From: Paenibacillus gyeongsangnamensis
GTDB taxonomy: Bacteria; Bacillota; Bacilli; Paenibacillales; NBRC-103111
DNA length: 64,000 bases
Direction of reading: 5' to 3'
Assembly (NCBI RefSeq): GCF_027533625.1
Contig: NZ_JAQAGZ010000023.1
Location: 62,001-126,000 of the forward strand
Shown in pieces: positions 1-9,301 of the stretch. A program made the position numbers and the translations under genes. The notes below the pieces were generated by a model. The model saw only the letters and a program-made list of their open reading frames with translations, made no database searches and was not told the DNA's origin. Every line of letters starts with the position of its first letter. Position 1 is the stretch's first letter.

Positions 1-2
1 AA

Positions 3-74
3 TCGCTGAAGAGCGAATACGAGAAGCTGCAGAACGAGTATAACGAGTGGATTGAGCTCGTAGAGAAGGAATAG
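3..74 (+). CDS. C-terminal end of an upstream gene, probably zapA
   Basis: An open frame enters from the left edge and ends in TAG at 72-74. The visible 23 residues are charged and heptad-like (Leu and Tyr spaced among Glu/Lys), as in the C-terminal coiled coil of the cell-division protein ZapA. In Bacillus, zapA directly precedes cvpA, and cvpA follows here after 7 bases. The identification therefore rests mainly on gene order. The body of the gene lies outside the window, so the family call is an inference. Confidence 0.5.
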   Translation, partial: SLKSEYEKLQNEYNEWIELVEKE

Positions 75-81
75 ACCCGAC

Positions 82-651
82 ATGAACGGATTGGATTGGG
101 CCGTCCTCGTCATTGCGGCGGCCGGTACGGTGCTTGGATATTCAAGAGGCTTCGTTGGACAGCTTATTTCTTTCGTAGGGTTGTTCATCGCATATCTGGC
201 CGCCTTCGCCTTCTATGACAAGCTGGCGCCGTTGGTCAGGGACACGCTTGCGCTGTCGGGATATGAAACGTATCAGAAGTACGAGTTTCTGACGAAGGGT
301 CTTCATCTTGATACGTATGTCTACAACGGCCTAGCCTTCGCGATCCTGTTCTTCGGCGTGAAGCTGGCGTTCAGCGTAGCGGGCAGACTGCTGAATTGGC
401 TGGCCTCGGTTCCGGGCCTTAAGCTGATCAACCAATGGAGCGGTGCACTCCTTGGCTTTGTGGAAGCGTCGCTCTTGATCGTCGTAGCCGTTTACGTGAT
501 GACCGTCGTGCCGAACGATACGGCGCAGCGGCTTCTGAAACAATCGGTAACGGCCCCTTATTTGCTGGAGCATACGCCGCTTGTGACGGGCAAGCTGCAG
601 GAGCTGTGGGAGAAAACGGAGCTGAATTCCTCCTCCAAAGTGAAGATTTAA
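82..651 (+). CDS. cvpA: CvpA family membrane protein
   Basis: 189 residues, the usual size for CvpA/YshB. It starts at ATG with a few bases between it and the preceding stop, so it is probably co-transcribed with the zapA-like gene. The N-terminus shows the family pattern of a short hydrophobic segment, a G-x-x-x-G-Y-x-x-G-F-like turn (residues about 15-25) and a second hydrophobic helix. Two more membrane segments lie at about 80-100 and 120-145, followed by a hydrophilic tail. CvpA is an inner-membrane protein linked to colicin V export in E. coli and to envelope homeostasis; its molecular role is unknown. In B. subtilis the next genes are polX and mutS2. Here a repeat array and four minus-strand loci separate cvpA from mutS2, and no polX is seen. 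Confidence 0.88.
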   Translation: MNGLDWAVLVIAAAGTVLGYSRGFVGQLISFVGLFIAYLAAFAFYDKLAPLVRDTLALSGYETYQKYEFLTKGLHLDTYVYNGLAFAILFFGVKLAFSVAGRLLNWLASVPGLKLINQWSGALLGFVEASLLIVVAVYVMTVVPNDTAQRLLKQSVTAPYLLEHTPLVTGKLQELWEKTELNSSSKVKI

Positions 652-845
652 GACTATTTTAAAAAATACCTTGACGCCCCAGGTGCTCAGGGTAATTTTG
701 TTCAGACATACCCCAAATTCATTAGCGGAGTGTCGACCGTATGCTGCCAAGTAATAGTGAACCTCAGGGTACGTCAAGCGAACCCAGGCTCACTAGTGAC
801 GCCCGGAGATTCACTACCGCTCACAATATGGCCGACGCCCTGCCC

Positions 846-888
846 CTAGTGAACCTAGGTTCTTTACAAAGGAACCTAGGTTCACTAG
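846..888. repeat. 17-bp-stem hairpin inside repeat unit 1
   Basis: Two arms of 17 bases, each containing GAACCTAGGTTC, are exact reverse complements around a 9-base loop. The hairpin is flanked by the TAGTGAAC/GTTCACTA words. It is not followed by a T-run, so it does not look like an ordinary terminator. Confidence 0.9.
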
Positions 889-1012
889 CAGCGTATCAAC
901 CGCGCGCTGCCGAGTGGTAGTGAACCTCCGGGTACATCGAGCGAACCTAGGCTCACTGAGTAGTAGCGCCCGATGGTTCACTACCGCTCGCAATATGGCC
1001 GACGCCTTGCCC

Positions 1013-1055
1013 CTAGTGAACCTAGGTTCTTTACAAAGGAACCTAGGTTTACTAG
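1013..1055. repeat. Same hairpin in repeat unit 2
   Basis: This is the second copy of the 43-base hairpin. It differs by one base in the right arm (a T in place of C in the TTCACTAG word), giving a single mismatch in the stem. The near identity between units indicates recent duplication or gene conversion. Confidence 0.9.
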
Positions 1056-1142
1056 CAGCGTATCAACCGCGTGCTGCCGAGTGGTAGTGAACCTCCGGGT
1101 ACATCGACCGAACCTAGGCTCACTAGTAGCGCCCGGAGGTTC

Positions 1143-1563
1143 ACGATGTGCCCTTTCTTCTGCTTGCGCATCCAAGGCAGCGCCTCGCGGGTCAACAGAA
1201 ACGCGCCGGTCAATTGACGGCAATCTGCTCGTTCCAGTCCTTTAACGACGTTTCGACGACACGGCCCGGCTCGAATACTGCCGCATTGTTGATCACGATA
1301 TCCAGACTCCCGAATCGTTCTGCGCTCCGGGCGACCAGCATGCGGACAGCCTCCTCCCGGCTGACGTCAGCCGGCACGGCCCATGCCGTTCCGCCGGCGG
1401 CGGCAATCTCTGCGGCCACCGCTTCCAGCTTCCCCGGCCTTCTGCCGCAGATCAACACGCGTACGCCTTTGGCGGCCAGCGCCAGAGCGACGGCCCGGCC
1501 CAAGCCGGTTCCCGCGCCGTTGACGATCGCTGTTTTTCCATCCAACCGCATCTGATTCCTCAT
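1143..1563 (-). pseudogene. Decayed short-chain dehydrogenase/reductase (SDR), cut off by repeat array A
   Basis: The start chosen is ATG at 1563, preceded by AGAGGTAGGA. The first 117 residues are a normal classical SDR: the cofactor motif (NGAGTGLGRA, equivalent to TGxxxGxG), an NNAA motif, and the end of the beta-strand/helix core. A TGA then appears at about 1210. Restoring one base there reopens a frame with the expected SDR continuation (LTGAFLLTREALPWM, then HIVN), so there is a one-base deletion. This continuation runs only to about 1143, where the sequence becomes the GTTCACTA repeat. The Ser and Tyr-x3-Lys catalytic residues are therefore absent. It cannot encode a working enzyme. 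Confidence 0.87.
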
Positions 1564-1628
1564 TATTCCTACCTCTATGTAAGGAAAATATACTTTAAGC
1601 ATAACAGAGGATGGAAAGCATCCGGCAA

Positions 1629-1663
1629 AACCAAAAGGCCCCGCCTTTATTCAAGGCGGAGCC
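1629..1663 (-). terminator. Terminator of the CuA lipoprotein gene
   Basis: Inverted repeat CCGCCTT/AAGGCGG lies just downstream of the minus-strand stop at 1686. On the transcribed strand it is followed by a short T-rich stretch (CCTTTTGGTTTT). Confidence 0.75.
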
Positions 1664-1685
1664 ATGGTTTTCTTCATAAGCGGAA

Positions 1686-2102
1686 CTATTCCACAACCAG
1701 CTTGGATTTCATGTTCAAATGACCGGAGCCGCAAGGAATCGCGCAAATAATGTCGTAAGTGCCCGGCTTATCGGCTTTGAACGAAGCGGTTTTGGTGTTG
1801 TTGTCGAGCTTCACGTTGAAGTCCTTGATGGTCACGCCATGGAGCCCTTCCTTGTTCTCCAGCGAAACCTTTACGTCGGAGCCCGCCTTCACGTGATATT
1901 CCTTTTGGTCGAACTGGAAGTTCGTAGCGACGAGCTTCACTTCTTGTGCTCCGCCTGCGCTGCCTCCGGCCGAGCCGCTGGCGGTACTGCCTGCCGCCGC
2001 GCCTGTGGACGGCGCCGATGCTTGAGGCGTCTCTTTGTTGCCGCAAGCGGACAAAGCGAAGATAAGACAAGCGGCGAATGCCCATACGATCATTTTCTTC
2101 AT
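1686..2102 (-). CDS. Lipoprotein with a CuA-type cupredoxin domain
   Basis: 138 residues. Residues 1-20 form a lipoprotein signal with lipobox LSAC (Cys20). A Gly/Ser/Ala-rich linker (about 25-52) is followed by a cupredoxin domain. A histidine in LHGV is followed near the C-terminus by C-x3-C-x3-H-x2-M. This is exactly the binuclear CuA ligand spacing of cytochrome c oxidase subunit II and nitrous-oxide reductase. No membrane helices or oxidase subunits accompany it, so it is a stand-alone, membrane-tethered CuA protein outside the cytoplasmic membrane. An electron-transfer or copper-delivery role is likely but not shown. The start has an AGCTCGGAGGGGATTC ribosome site. The upstream region carries a striking 11-bp direct-repeat operator (2181-2241). 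Confidence 0.85.
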   Translation of the reverse strand: MKKMIVWAFAACLIFALSACGNKETPQASAPSTGAAAGSTASGSAGGSAGGAQEVKLVATNFQFDQKEYHVKAGSDVKVSLENKEGLHGVTIKDFNVKLDNNTKTASFKADKPGTYDIICAIPCGSGHLNMKSKLVVE

Positions 2103-2152
2103 AGCGAATCCCCTCCGAGCTGATGTGAAAATTGGAATGATTTACATTTCCC

Positions 2153-2241
2153 ATCATACACAATCGGAGCGGAGGTTGCGGTGACAAAGCGGTGACAGAG
2201 CAGTGAAAGCCAGGTGAAGGTCTGGTGAAATCTTCGTGACG
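2153..2241 (-). promoter_or_regulatory. Promoter with six phased 11-bp direct repeats (OmpR/PhoP-type operator)
   Basis: On the plus strand GTGA starts at 2181, 2192, 2203, 2214, 2225 and 2236, exactly 11 bases apart. Read on the gene's strand these are TCAC cores, often TTCAC or GTCAC. A TATGAT -10 element lies at 2158-2153, so the first repeat overlaps the expected -35 position. Helically phased 11-bp direct repeats over the -35 region are typical of PhoP/OmpR-family activators (TTAACA-type boxes in Bacillus, GTTCACC boxes in Streptomyces). The identity of the regulator is inferred. Confidence 0.6.
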
Positions 2242-2353
2242 GGGTGTCAGCACCCTTTTTAAGATCAGGAAATCCGTTTGGCGAATCAGGGCATCACGGG
2301 TATTCCAAGGTGATCCGTTCTTGTATCCATGCCCTGCAAGAGCTGCCGAATCA

Positions 2354-2464
2354 TTACGGTAAACCCATCGAAGTCACGCAGTATGTAAGTGCCGTAAACA
2401 AGCCGAACGCAATCCATAGCCAACGCCATTCGTTCATTTCGCGGATATTTTTCATCAGACTCAT
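2354..2464 (-). CDS. Possible 36-residue single-span membrane peptide
   Basis: ATG at 2464 follows a GGGAAAGG stretch, though at short spacing. The product has a charged N-terminus (MSLMKNIREMNEW), one hydrophobic stretch of about 20 residues, and ends in TAA at 2354. No family was recognised. It lies alone between two minus-strand genes. Alternative starts at internal Met codons are possible, and the ORF may be chance. Confidence 0.35.
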   Translation of the reverse strand: MSLMKNIREMNEWRWLWIAFGLFTALTYCVTSMGLP

Positions 2465-2556
2465 CCTTTCCCTTGCAGGATAGGAGGTTTTATTCTAGCA
2501 TACAAGTGAAGCGAGCGCCTGCGATGTACAACTTATTATCCGCATTTGGGCAAAAA

Positions 2557-2592
2557 GAAAACCAGCTTGCGAAGGCTCGCGGCTGGTTTTCT
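2557..2592 (-). terminator. Terminator of the YvlD-like gene
   Basis: GAAAACCAGC pairs with GCTGGTTTTC around a short loop just after the minus-strand stop at 2601. On the transcribed strand it ends in TTTTCTTTTTG. Confidence 0.85.
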
Positions 2593-2600
2593 TCCCGGAC

Positions 2601-2963
2601 CTACTTGCTCTTGGCGCGGGCGCCCTGTTCAAACGGCGATTTGATCGGGATGAACAAGTCGATGATCCCAATGACCAGAGCGGCCAGAAGCGCACCGATG
2701 AAGCTTGTGGACACGCCGCTTACGATAAACTGCGCGAGCCAGATAACCAGCGCACTGACGATAAAACCCACGATCCCGCGGCCGAACGGCGTAATTCTTC
2801 TGCCGAAGATGCCTTCGATGACCCAAGCGGCCACCGCAATGACAAGGGCGAGAAAGAACGCGCTCCAGAAGCCGCCGACGGTGAAGCCCGGTACGATCCA
2901 ACTGACGACGATCAGCATCAACGCGGAAACAATAAACCTGATCAGATGTCCCAGCAAACGCAT
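2601..2963 (-). CDS. YvlD / phage-holin-4-2 family membrane protein
   Basis: A 120-residue integral membrane protein with four hydrophobic segments and short charged loops. It ends in a Lys-rich tail. Sequence style (LIRFIVSALMLIVVSWIVPGF at the start, GIIDL near the end) matches the phage_holin_4_2/YvlD family. In Bacillus, YvlD belongs to a cell-envelope stress operon; the family is not a proven holin in chromosomal contexts. The start at 2963 was chosen because AAGGAGGGAC sits 7-8 bases upstream. A longer frame from 2999 would place this ribosome site inside the gene. It is monocistronic with its own terminator. Confidence 0.8.
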   Translation of the reverse strand: MRLLGHLIRFIVSALMLIVVSWIVPGFTVGGFWSAFFLALVIAVAAWVIEGIFGRRITPFGRGIVGFIVSALVIWLAQFIVSGVSTSFIGALLAALVIGIIDLFIPIKSPFEQGARAKSK

Positions 2964-3175
2964 GTTGGCTGTCCCTCCTTCATATTCAACCCGGATCATG
3001 CTTCACAGCTTTTTGATTCGGTGCACAACATAGTGTTGTCCGCCGGGGGGCGGTTTATGAATGGGAATGCTTAGGGAGCGGACCATAGCTTTAAGCGGGA
3101 GACTTGGATATAATAAATAAGGAAAGCTAGGCGCATCAAGCCGCCGGGCTTAAGAAAGAAAGGCAGGTTCGCGGT

Positions 3176-5557
<2,382 letters not shown>

Positions 5558-5687
5558 AAAAAAATTTTGTGAGCGGAGTGAAACTCTGCCCTTTCCGCTT
5601 CGTATATAAACAATGTAAACTTCGATGTTCCTGGCTCTGCAGGCTGAACAATAAGAAATAAGAAACCATTTTTGGGAGGATTTATTC

Positions 5688-6368
5688 ATGGGAATTTTCA
5701 AACGGCTTCGCGATATGACGATGGCTTCGATCAACGACATGCTGGACAAAGCTGAGGATCCGGTGAAGATGCTGGCTCAGTTCCTCCGCGACATGGAAGA
5801 GGACATTCACGAGGCGGAAACTGCGGTCGCCAAGCAAATTGCTATCGAGAAGAAATTCAAGCAGCAGTACGAAGAAGCTGAGGAAATGGTGCAGAAGCGG
5901 GAAGAGCAAGCGCTCAAGGCGCTGGAGTCCGGCAACGAGGACTTGGCTCGCCGCGCGCTGCAGGATAAGAAAGAGCATCAAACCCGTTATGACGAAATGA
6001 AGAATCAGTATGACTCGGCGAAGGCCAACGCGGACCGTCTTCGCACTCAGCTGTCCGAGATGAAGGACGAATTCACGAAGCTGAAGAACAAGAAGGAAGT
6101 GCTGGTGGCCCGCGCGGAAGCGGCTAAGGCCCAGAAGCAGATCAACCAAGCGATGTCCGGCTTCGGCACGGATAACGCAGCCAAGGGCTTCGACCGCATG
6201 AGCGAGAAAGTGCTTCAGCTGGAAGCCGAGGCGGAAGCGAGCAACGAGCTGCGTTCGAAGAACAAGAGCCTGGACGACGAGCTGAACTCGCTGGGCAAGA
6301 ACGACGGCGTCGAAGATGAGCTGGCTGCGCTTCGCGCCAAGCTTGCATCCAAGAAGCAGGCTGAATAG
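5688..6368 (+). CDS. pspA: PspA/IM30 (ESCRT-III-like) membrane-stress protein
   Basis: 226 residues, matching PspA/LiaH length. An N-terminal amphipathic helix (residues 1-25, with KAEDPVKML following) is followed by a long, nearly uninterrupted charged coiled coil. These proteins bind stressed inner membrane and polymerise into rings or rods. The ribosome site is GGGAGGATTTATTC. The next genes are DUF350, a tiny membrane protein and a zinc-ribbon protein. IM30 and DUF350 genes also neighbour each other in the E. coli yjf cluster, so a shared membrane-stress role is plausible. A strong terminator separates pspA from the DUF350 gene. Confidence 0.9.
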   Translation: MGIFKRLRDMTMASINDMLDKAEDPVKMLAQFLRDMEEDIHEAETAVAKQIAIEKKFKQQYEEAEEMVQKREEQALKALESGNEDLARRALQDKKEHQTRYDEMKNQYDSAKANADRLRTQLSEMKDEFTKLKNKKEVLVARAEAAKAQKQINQAMSGFGTDNAAKGFDRMSEKVLQLEAEAEASNELRSKNKSLDDELNSLGKNDGVEDELAALRAKLASKKQAE

Positions 6369-6427
6369 CAAATGGACGCTGCGGTGCTTCAGGCATGAAT
6401 ACGCCTGAGTCCCGCGTTGTTCGACCT

Positions 6428-6470
6428 AGAGACTGAGGGCTTAAGACCCTCAGTCTCTTCGGTTGTTTTC
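6428..6470 (+). terminator. Terminator after pspA
   Basis: GAGACTGAGGG pairs with CCCTCAGTCTC around a TTAAGA loop, followed by TTCGGTTGTTTT. It lies 60 bases after the pspA stop. Confidence 0.9.
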
Positions 6471-6498
6471 ACGCATTCAAGGTGAGAGCGGGGGCTGG

Positions 6499-6924
6499 AT
6501 GATGATGAATGACGAGGTGGACCGTTGGTTAAGCAATCCCTATGTGGAAACGCTAGCATTTTTTTCGATCGCGGTGTTGGCCTTGGTCGTATTCCTGACG
6601 ATTTTTGAGCTGGTAACGAAATATAAAGATTGGGAAGAGATCAAGAAGGGAAATTTATCCGTGGCCATGGCGACCGGAGGCAAAATCTTCGGGATCTGCA
6701 ACCTGTTCCGGTTTGCCATTCTGAACAATGACAGCCTCCTGCATTCCCTTATCTGGGCGGGCTACGGCTTTATCTTGCTGCTTGCGGCTTATTTTATCTT
6801 TGAATTTCTGACGCCATATTTCAAGATCGACGAGCAAATTCAGAATGATAACCGCGCCGTCGGATTTATCGCGATGGTGATTTCCGTCTCGCTCTCCTAC
6901 GTGATCGGCGCCAGCGTGACTTGA
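6499..6924 (+). CDS. DUF350 family membrane protein
   Basis: About 141 residues with four hydrophobic segments (roughly 20-40, 60-75, 85-105 and 115-140). The arrangement suits a DUF350 (YjfL/YshE-like) protein of two tandem halves. The first of three consecutive ATGs was chosen as start; the GGTGAGAGCGGGGG stretch upstream serves as ribosome site. An upstream TTG at 6463 would start inside the pspA terminator and is rejected. Function is unknown, but DUF350 genes recur next to PspA/IM30 genes, as here. Confidence 0.8.
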   Translation: MMMNDEVDRWLSNPYVETLAFFSIAVLALVVFLTIFELVTKYKDWEEIKKGNLSVAMATGGKIFGICNLFRFAILNNDSLLHSLIWAGYGFILLLAAYFIFEFLTPYFKIDEQIQNDNRAVGFIAMVISVSLSYVIGASVT

Positions 6925-6982
6925 TTCGTGCCGCCGGACGGTTCGCCAGGCTGGCTTATTGTAACGAAGGAGGAAGCGGGCT

Positions 6983-7066
6983 TTGAAGTATTTATGGGGC
7001 ACCTTGTTTGCGCTTGCTCTTGTTTTTTTGATTGCAGGCGTTTACTATTTTATTAAGTTTGCTTGA
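6983..7066 (+). CDS. 27-residue single-span membrane peptide
   Basis: AAGGAGG at 6967-6973 is ideally placed before a TTG start at 6983. The product is Met-Lys-Tyr-Leu-Trp followed by one hydrophobic helix (about residues 7-23) and a short Lys-containing end. It lies 58 bases after the DUF350 gene and 52 bases before the zinc-ribbon gene, in the same direction, so it is likely part of that operon. It is too short for ordinary gene calling. The strong ribosome site and clean membrane span make it credible. No family was recognised. Confidence 0.6.
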   Translation: MKYLWGTLFALALVFLIAGVYYFIKFA

Positions 7067-7118
7067 ACCGGGCGTACGGGGAGATCCGGTATAAACGCCC
7101 GCGGAGGAGGAAGGCAGC

Positions 7119-7619
7119 GTGTCGCAATCGAGTGACTTGGTTTGTCCGTGGTGTCAAACCGAGATCGTATGGGATCCCGAGCTCGGGCCGGAGGAAACGT
7201 GCCCCCATTGCTTTAACGAACTGGGTGAGTACCGCAGCATCCAATGGAAGGTTAAGCCGGTGGGGCAGTCCATCGAATTCGACGAGGACGAGGACGAGGA
7301 AGAAGAGAACGACGAGTACTACGACGACGAGCTGGAGCCGAATTCGCTGGATACGTATGAAGAAGCGGTACAGCATGTGCTGGATCGCCAGGAGGAAGCG
7401 CCGGAATGCCCTTCGTGCCGCAGCTTTATGCTTCTCGCCGGCACGCAGGCCGCGCCGGAGAGCTTTGTTCCGTTCATTCATGCGTCGGTGAAGTCGCCGC
7501 TCATCGGGGCGAATTTTACGGCTCAGGTCTATGTGTGCCCTTCCTGCTTCAAGGTCGACACCTTGCTCAGCGAGAAGGACCGGCTGGAAATGATCGAGCT
7601 GTTGAAGCAAGCAAAGTAA
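7119..7619 (+). CDS. Zinc-ribbon protein with acidic central linker
   Basis: 166 residues, GTG start preceded by GGAGGAGGAAGG. The N-terminus holds CPWC (9-12) and CPHC (28-31), forming one four-Cys zinc ribbon. The middle (about 55-80) is a run of Asp and Glu. A second pair, CPSC and CPSC, in the C-terminal half gives a second ribbon-like site. No catalytic motif was recognised. It is the last gene of the DUF350-small-peptide-zinc-ribbon set and is followed by a terminator. A regulatory or scaffold role is possible but nothing shows it. Confidence 0.75.
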   Translation: MSQSSDLVCPWCQTEIVWDPELGPEETCPHCFNELGEYRSIQWKVKPVGQSIEFDEDEDEEEENDEYYDDELEPNSLDTYEEAVQHVLDRQEEAPECPSCRSFMLLAGTQAAPESFVPFIHASVKSPLIGANFTAQVYVCPSCFKVDTLLSEKDRLEMIELLKQAK

Positions 7620-7641
7620 CGCGGGATCGGCAATATTAGGA

Positions 7642-7680
7642 AGCTGCGGGGATGTTACATCTCCGCAGCTACCTTTTTCT
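7642..7680 (+). terminator. Terminator after the zinc-ribbon gene
   Basis: AGCTGCGGGGATG pairs with CATCTCCGCAGCT around a short loop, followed by ACCTTTTTC. Confidence 0.88.
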
Positions 7681-7749
7681 TCCTGGGGACATTGAAATTC
7701 ACCGATCGGGGAAGCTTAACAGGTGACATTCTAAGAACCAGGTGAGCGC

Positions 7750-9060
7750 ATGCATTCCGGAAACACAACATTTCCGCCCCACGGGAGAGGACCCCGTGAC
7801 GGCGGCCAAGCCCGAGAGTGGCTTGATCTGAGCCGGGAAGGACGGGAAGAGGGGGCACATAAGCCGAAGAAGGGCCGCGCTCCGCTGACCGGCCAGTCCC
7901 GGCTTTTGCTAACGGTTCATGGCTTGTTTGCCGCAGCGAACGCGTTATCCGGCACATTCGTTAACGTGTACCTGTGGAAGGCCAGGCACGATTTCGCCCT
8001 GATCGGCTGGTTTACGCTGGTCCATCATGTGATGATGGCCCTCACCTTTTGGACGGCGGGCAAGTGGGTGAAGGAGCATAACAAGATGAACTGCCTGCGG
8101 GCGGGCGTGGCGGTTGCCGCCGTCTTTTACACGCTCGTGCTGTGGTTCGGCGAACGGTCCGCCGATTATTTCCTTGTGCTCGGCATCGTTCAGGGCGTGT
8201 CCTCCGGCTTTTTCTGGCTGGCGTTTAACGTCGTTTACTTTGAGGTCACCGGTCCCAATAACAGAGACCGCTTCAACGGCTGGGCCGGACTGCTCGGCTC
8301 GGGCGCCGGCATGCTCGCGCCCTGGATATCAGGGCTGCTCATTGTACGGCTGCGGGCGGAGACGGGCTACCGCCTCATCTTTTCCATCTCGGTAGCGGTC
8401 TTTGTGCTTGGCGTAATCGTCAGCTTCTTCTTGAAGAAACGGAAGTCCCTAGGAATGTATGATTGGCGTCTTCCTTGGACGTGCTTGAAGCAGGACGGCG
8501 CATGGCGGACGGTCGGTCTTGCGCTGGCGGCGCAGGGGATGCGGGAGGGCGTGTTCGGCTTTATGATCGCGCTGCTGGTCTACGTGCATACGGGAAACGA
8601 AGCGAAGCTGGGCAATTTCTCGCTGATTACGTCGGCTGTGGCTTTGCTGAGCTTCATGGCGGCGGGAAGACTACTGAAGCCGAAGCACCGGAGAATCGCG
8701 ATGCTGGTCGGAGCCGTTATGCTGGTGCTTATGATCGTTCCTTTTTTCTGGAAGGTGAACTTTTTTACACTGCTTGTCTTTGGGATCGGCGTCGGAATTT
8801 TCTTCCCGCTGTACGGCATTCCTATGACTTCGACGGTGTTCGATCTCATCGGAGGCGATCCGGAGAGCGCCAAGCGGCGTGAAGAATACATTGTGCTGCG
8901 GGAGCTGGCGCTCAATGCCGGCCGAATCGTCGGAACGGCCCTGTTTATTGCAGCCGTTTCGCTCACAAGGTCGCCGGCTGCGATGAACTGGCTGCTGCTC
9001 GCCATCGGCAGCTCGCCGCTGGCGGCATGGTATTTTATGCGCAAGGTACATGCCGTATAG
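7750..9060 (+). CDS. MFS transporter (YqgE-like)
   Basis: 436 residues with a hydrophilic N-terminal extension of about 50 residues and roughly 11-12 membrane segments. Its general style (paired six-helix halves, a charged central loop around 225-245, short C-terminus) is that of the major facilitator superfamily; the closest remembered relatives are the uncharacterised Bacillus YqgE type. The substrate cannot be told. ATG at 7750 has AGGTGAG close upstream; a start near the first helix would give a more ordinary N-terminus, so the extension is uncertain. It stands alone between two terminator/promoter regions. Confidence 0.8.
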   Translation: MHSGNTTFPPHGRGPRDGGQAREWLDLSREGREEGAHKPKKGRAPLTGQSRLLLTVHGLFAAANALSGTFVNVYLWKARHDFALIGWFTLVHHVMMALTFWTAGKWVKEHNKMNCLRAGVAVAAVFYTLVLWFGERSADYFLVLGIVQGVSSGFFWLAFNVVYFEVTGPNNRDRFNGWAGLLGSGAGMLAPWISGLLIVRLRAETGYRLIFSISVAVFVLGVIVSFFLKKRKSLGMYDWRLPWTCLKQDGAWRTVGLALAAQGMREGVFGFMIALLVYVHTGNEAKLGNFSLITSAVALLSFMAAGRLLKPKHRRIAMLVGAVMLVLMIVPFFWKVNFFTLLVFGIGVGIFFPLYGIPMTSTVFDLIGGDPESAKRREEYIVLRELALNAGRIVGTALFIAAVSLTRSPAAMNWLLLAIGSSPLAAWYFMRKVHAV

Positions 9061-9212
9061 GGGTCTCCGTTGCAAGCCGCGTTCCCGGTACAGGGAGAGG
9101 GCTTGTTTTTTGTGCTGCAGTTAGTCGCCTCATCGGCCGATATACTACATTGCAGGATCACATCAACGGGGGGATTGCAATGAGCGCGGAAGCGGTCTAA
9201 GCCGGGTTCCCC

Positions 9213-9240
9213 TTGACTTTCGCCGGGCACCCGCTACAAT
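9213..9240 (+). promoter_or_regulatory. Sigma-A promoter of cysK
   Basis: TTGACT at 9213-9218 and TACAAT at 9235-9240 are separated by 16 bases, about 60 bases before the chosen cysK start. The -10 box overlaps an upstream alternative start at 9239, which argues against that start. Confidence 0.8.
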
Positions 9241-9301
9241 GGTAGGGAATACAAGGGAACGGACAGCCTTAGAGGCGGGTTTAGAAGGGAGCGAGGTACA
9301 G

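Larger units (their letters stand above)
719..1142. repeat. GTTCACTA-type repeat array A (subfamily I), about 2.5 units
   Basis: Two near-identical units repeat with a period of 167 bases (the word TCACTACCGC occurs at 811 and 978). A decayed half unit precedes them from about 719. Each unit holds several copies of TAGTGAAC or its complement and one large hairpin (846-888 and 1013-1055). The array fills the gap after cvpA and ends exactly where the decayed SDR gene begins on the opposite strand. No coding potential is credible inside it. Confidence 0.9.

Noticed and set aside
719..1142. Array A (and B-E) as CRISPR arrays
   Set aside because: Units are about 165-170 bases, nearly identical throughout, and contain internal hairpins. 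There are no short direct repeats with unique spacers and no cas genes.
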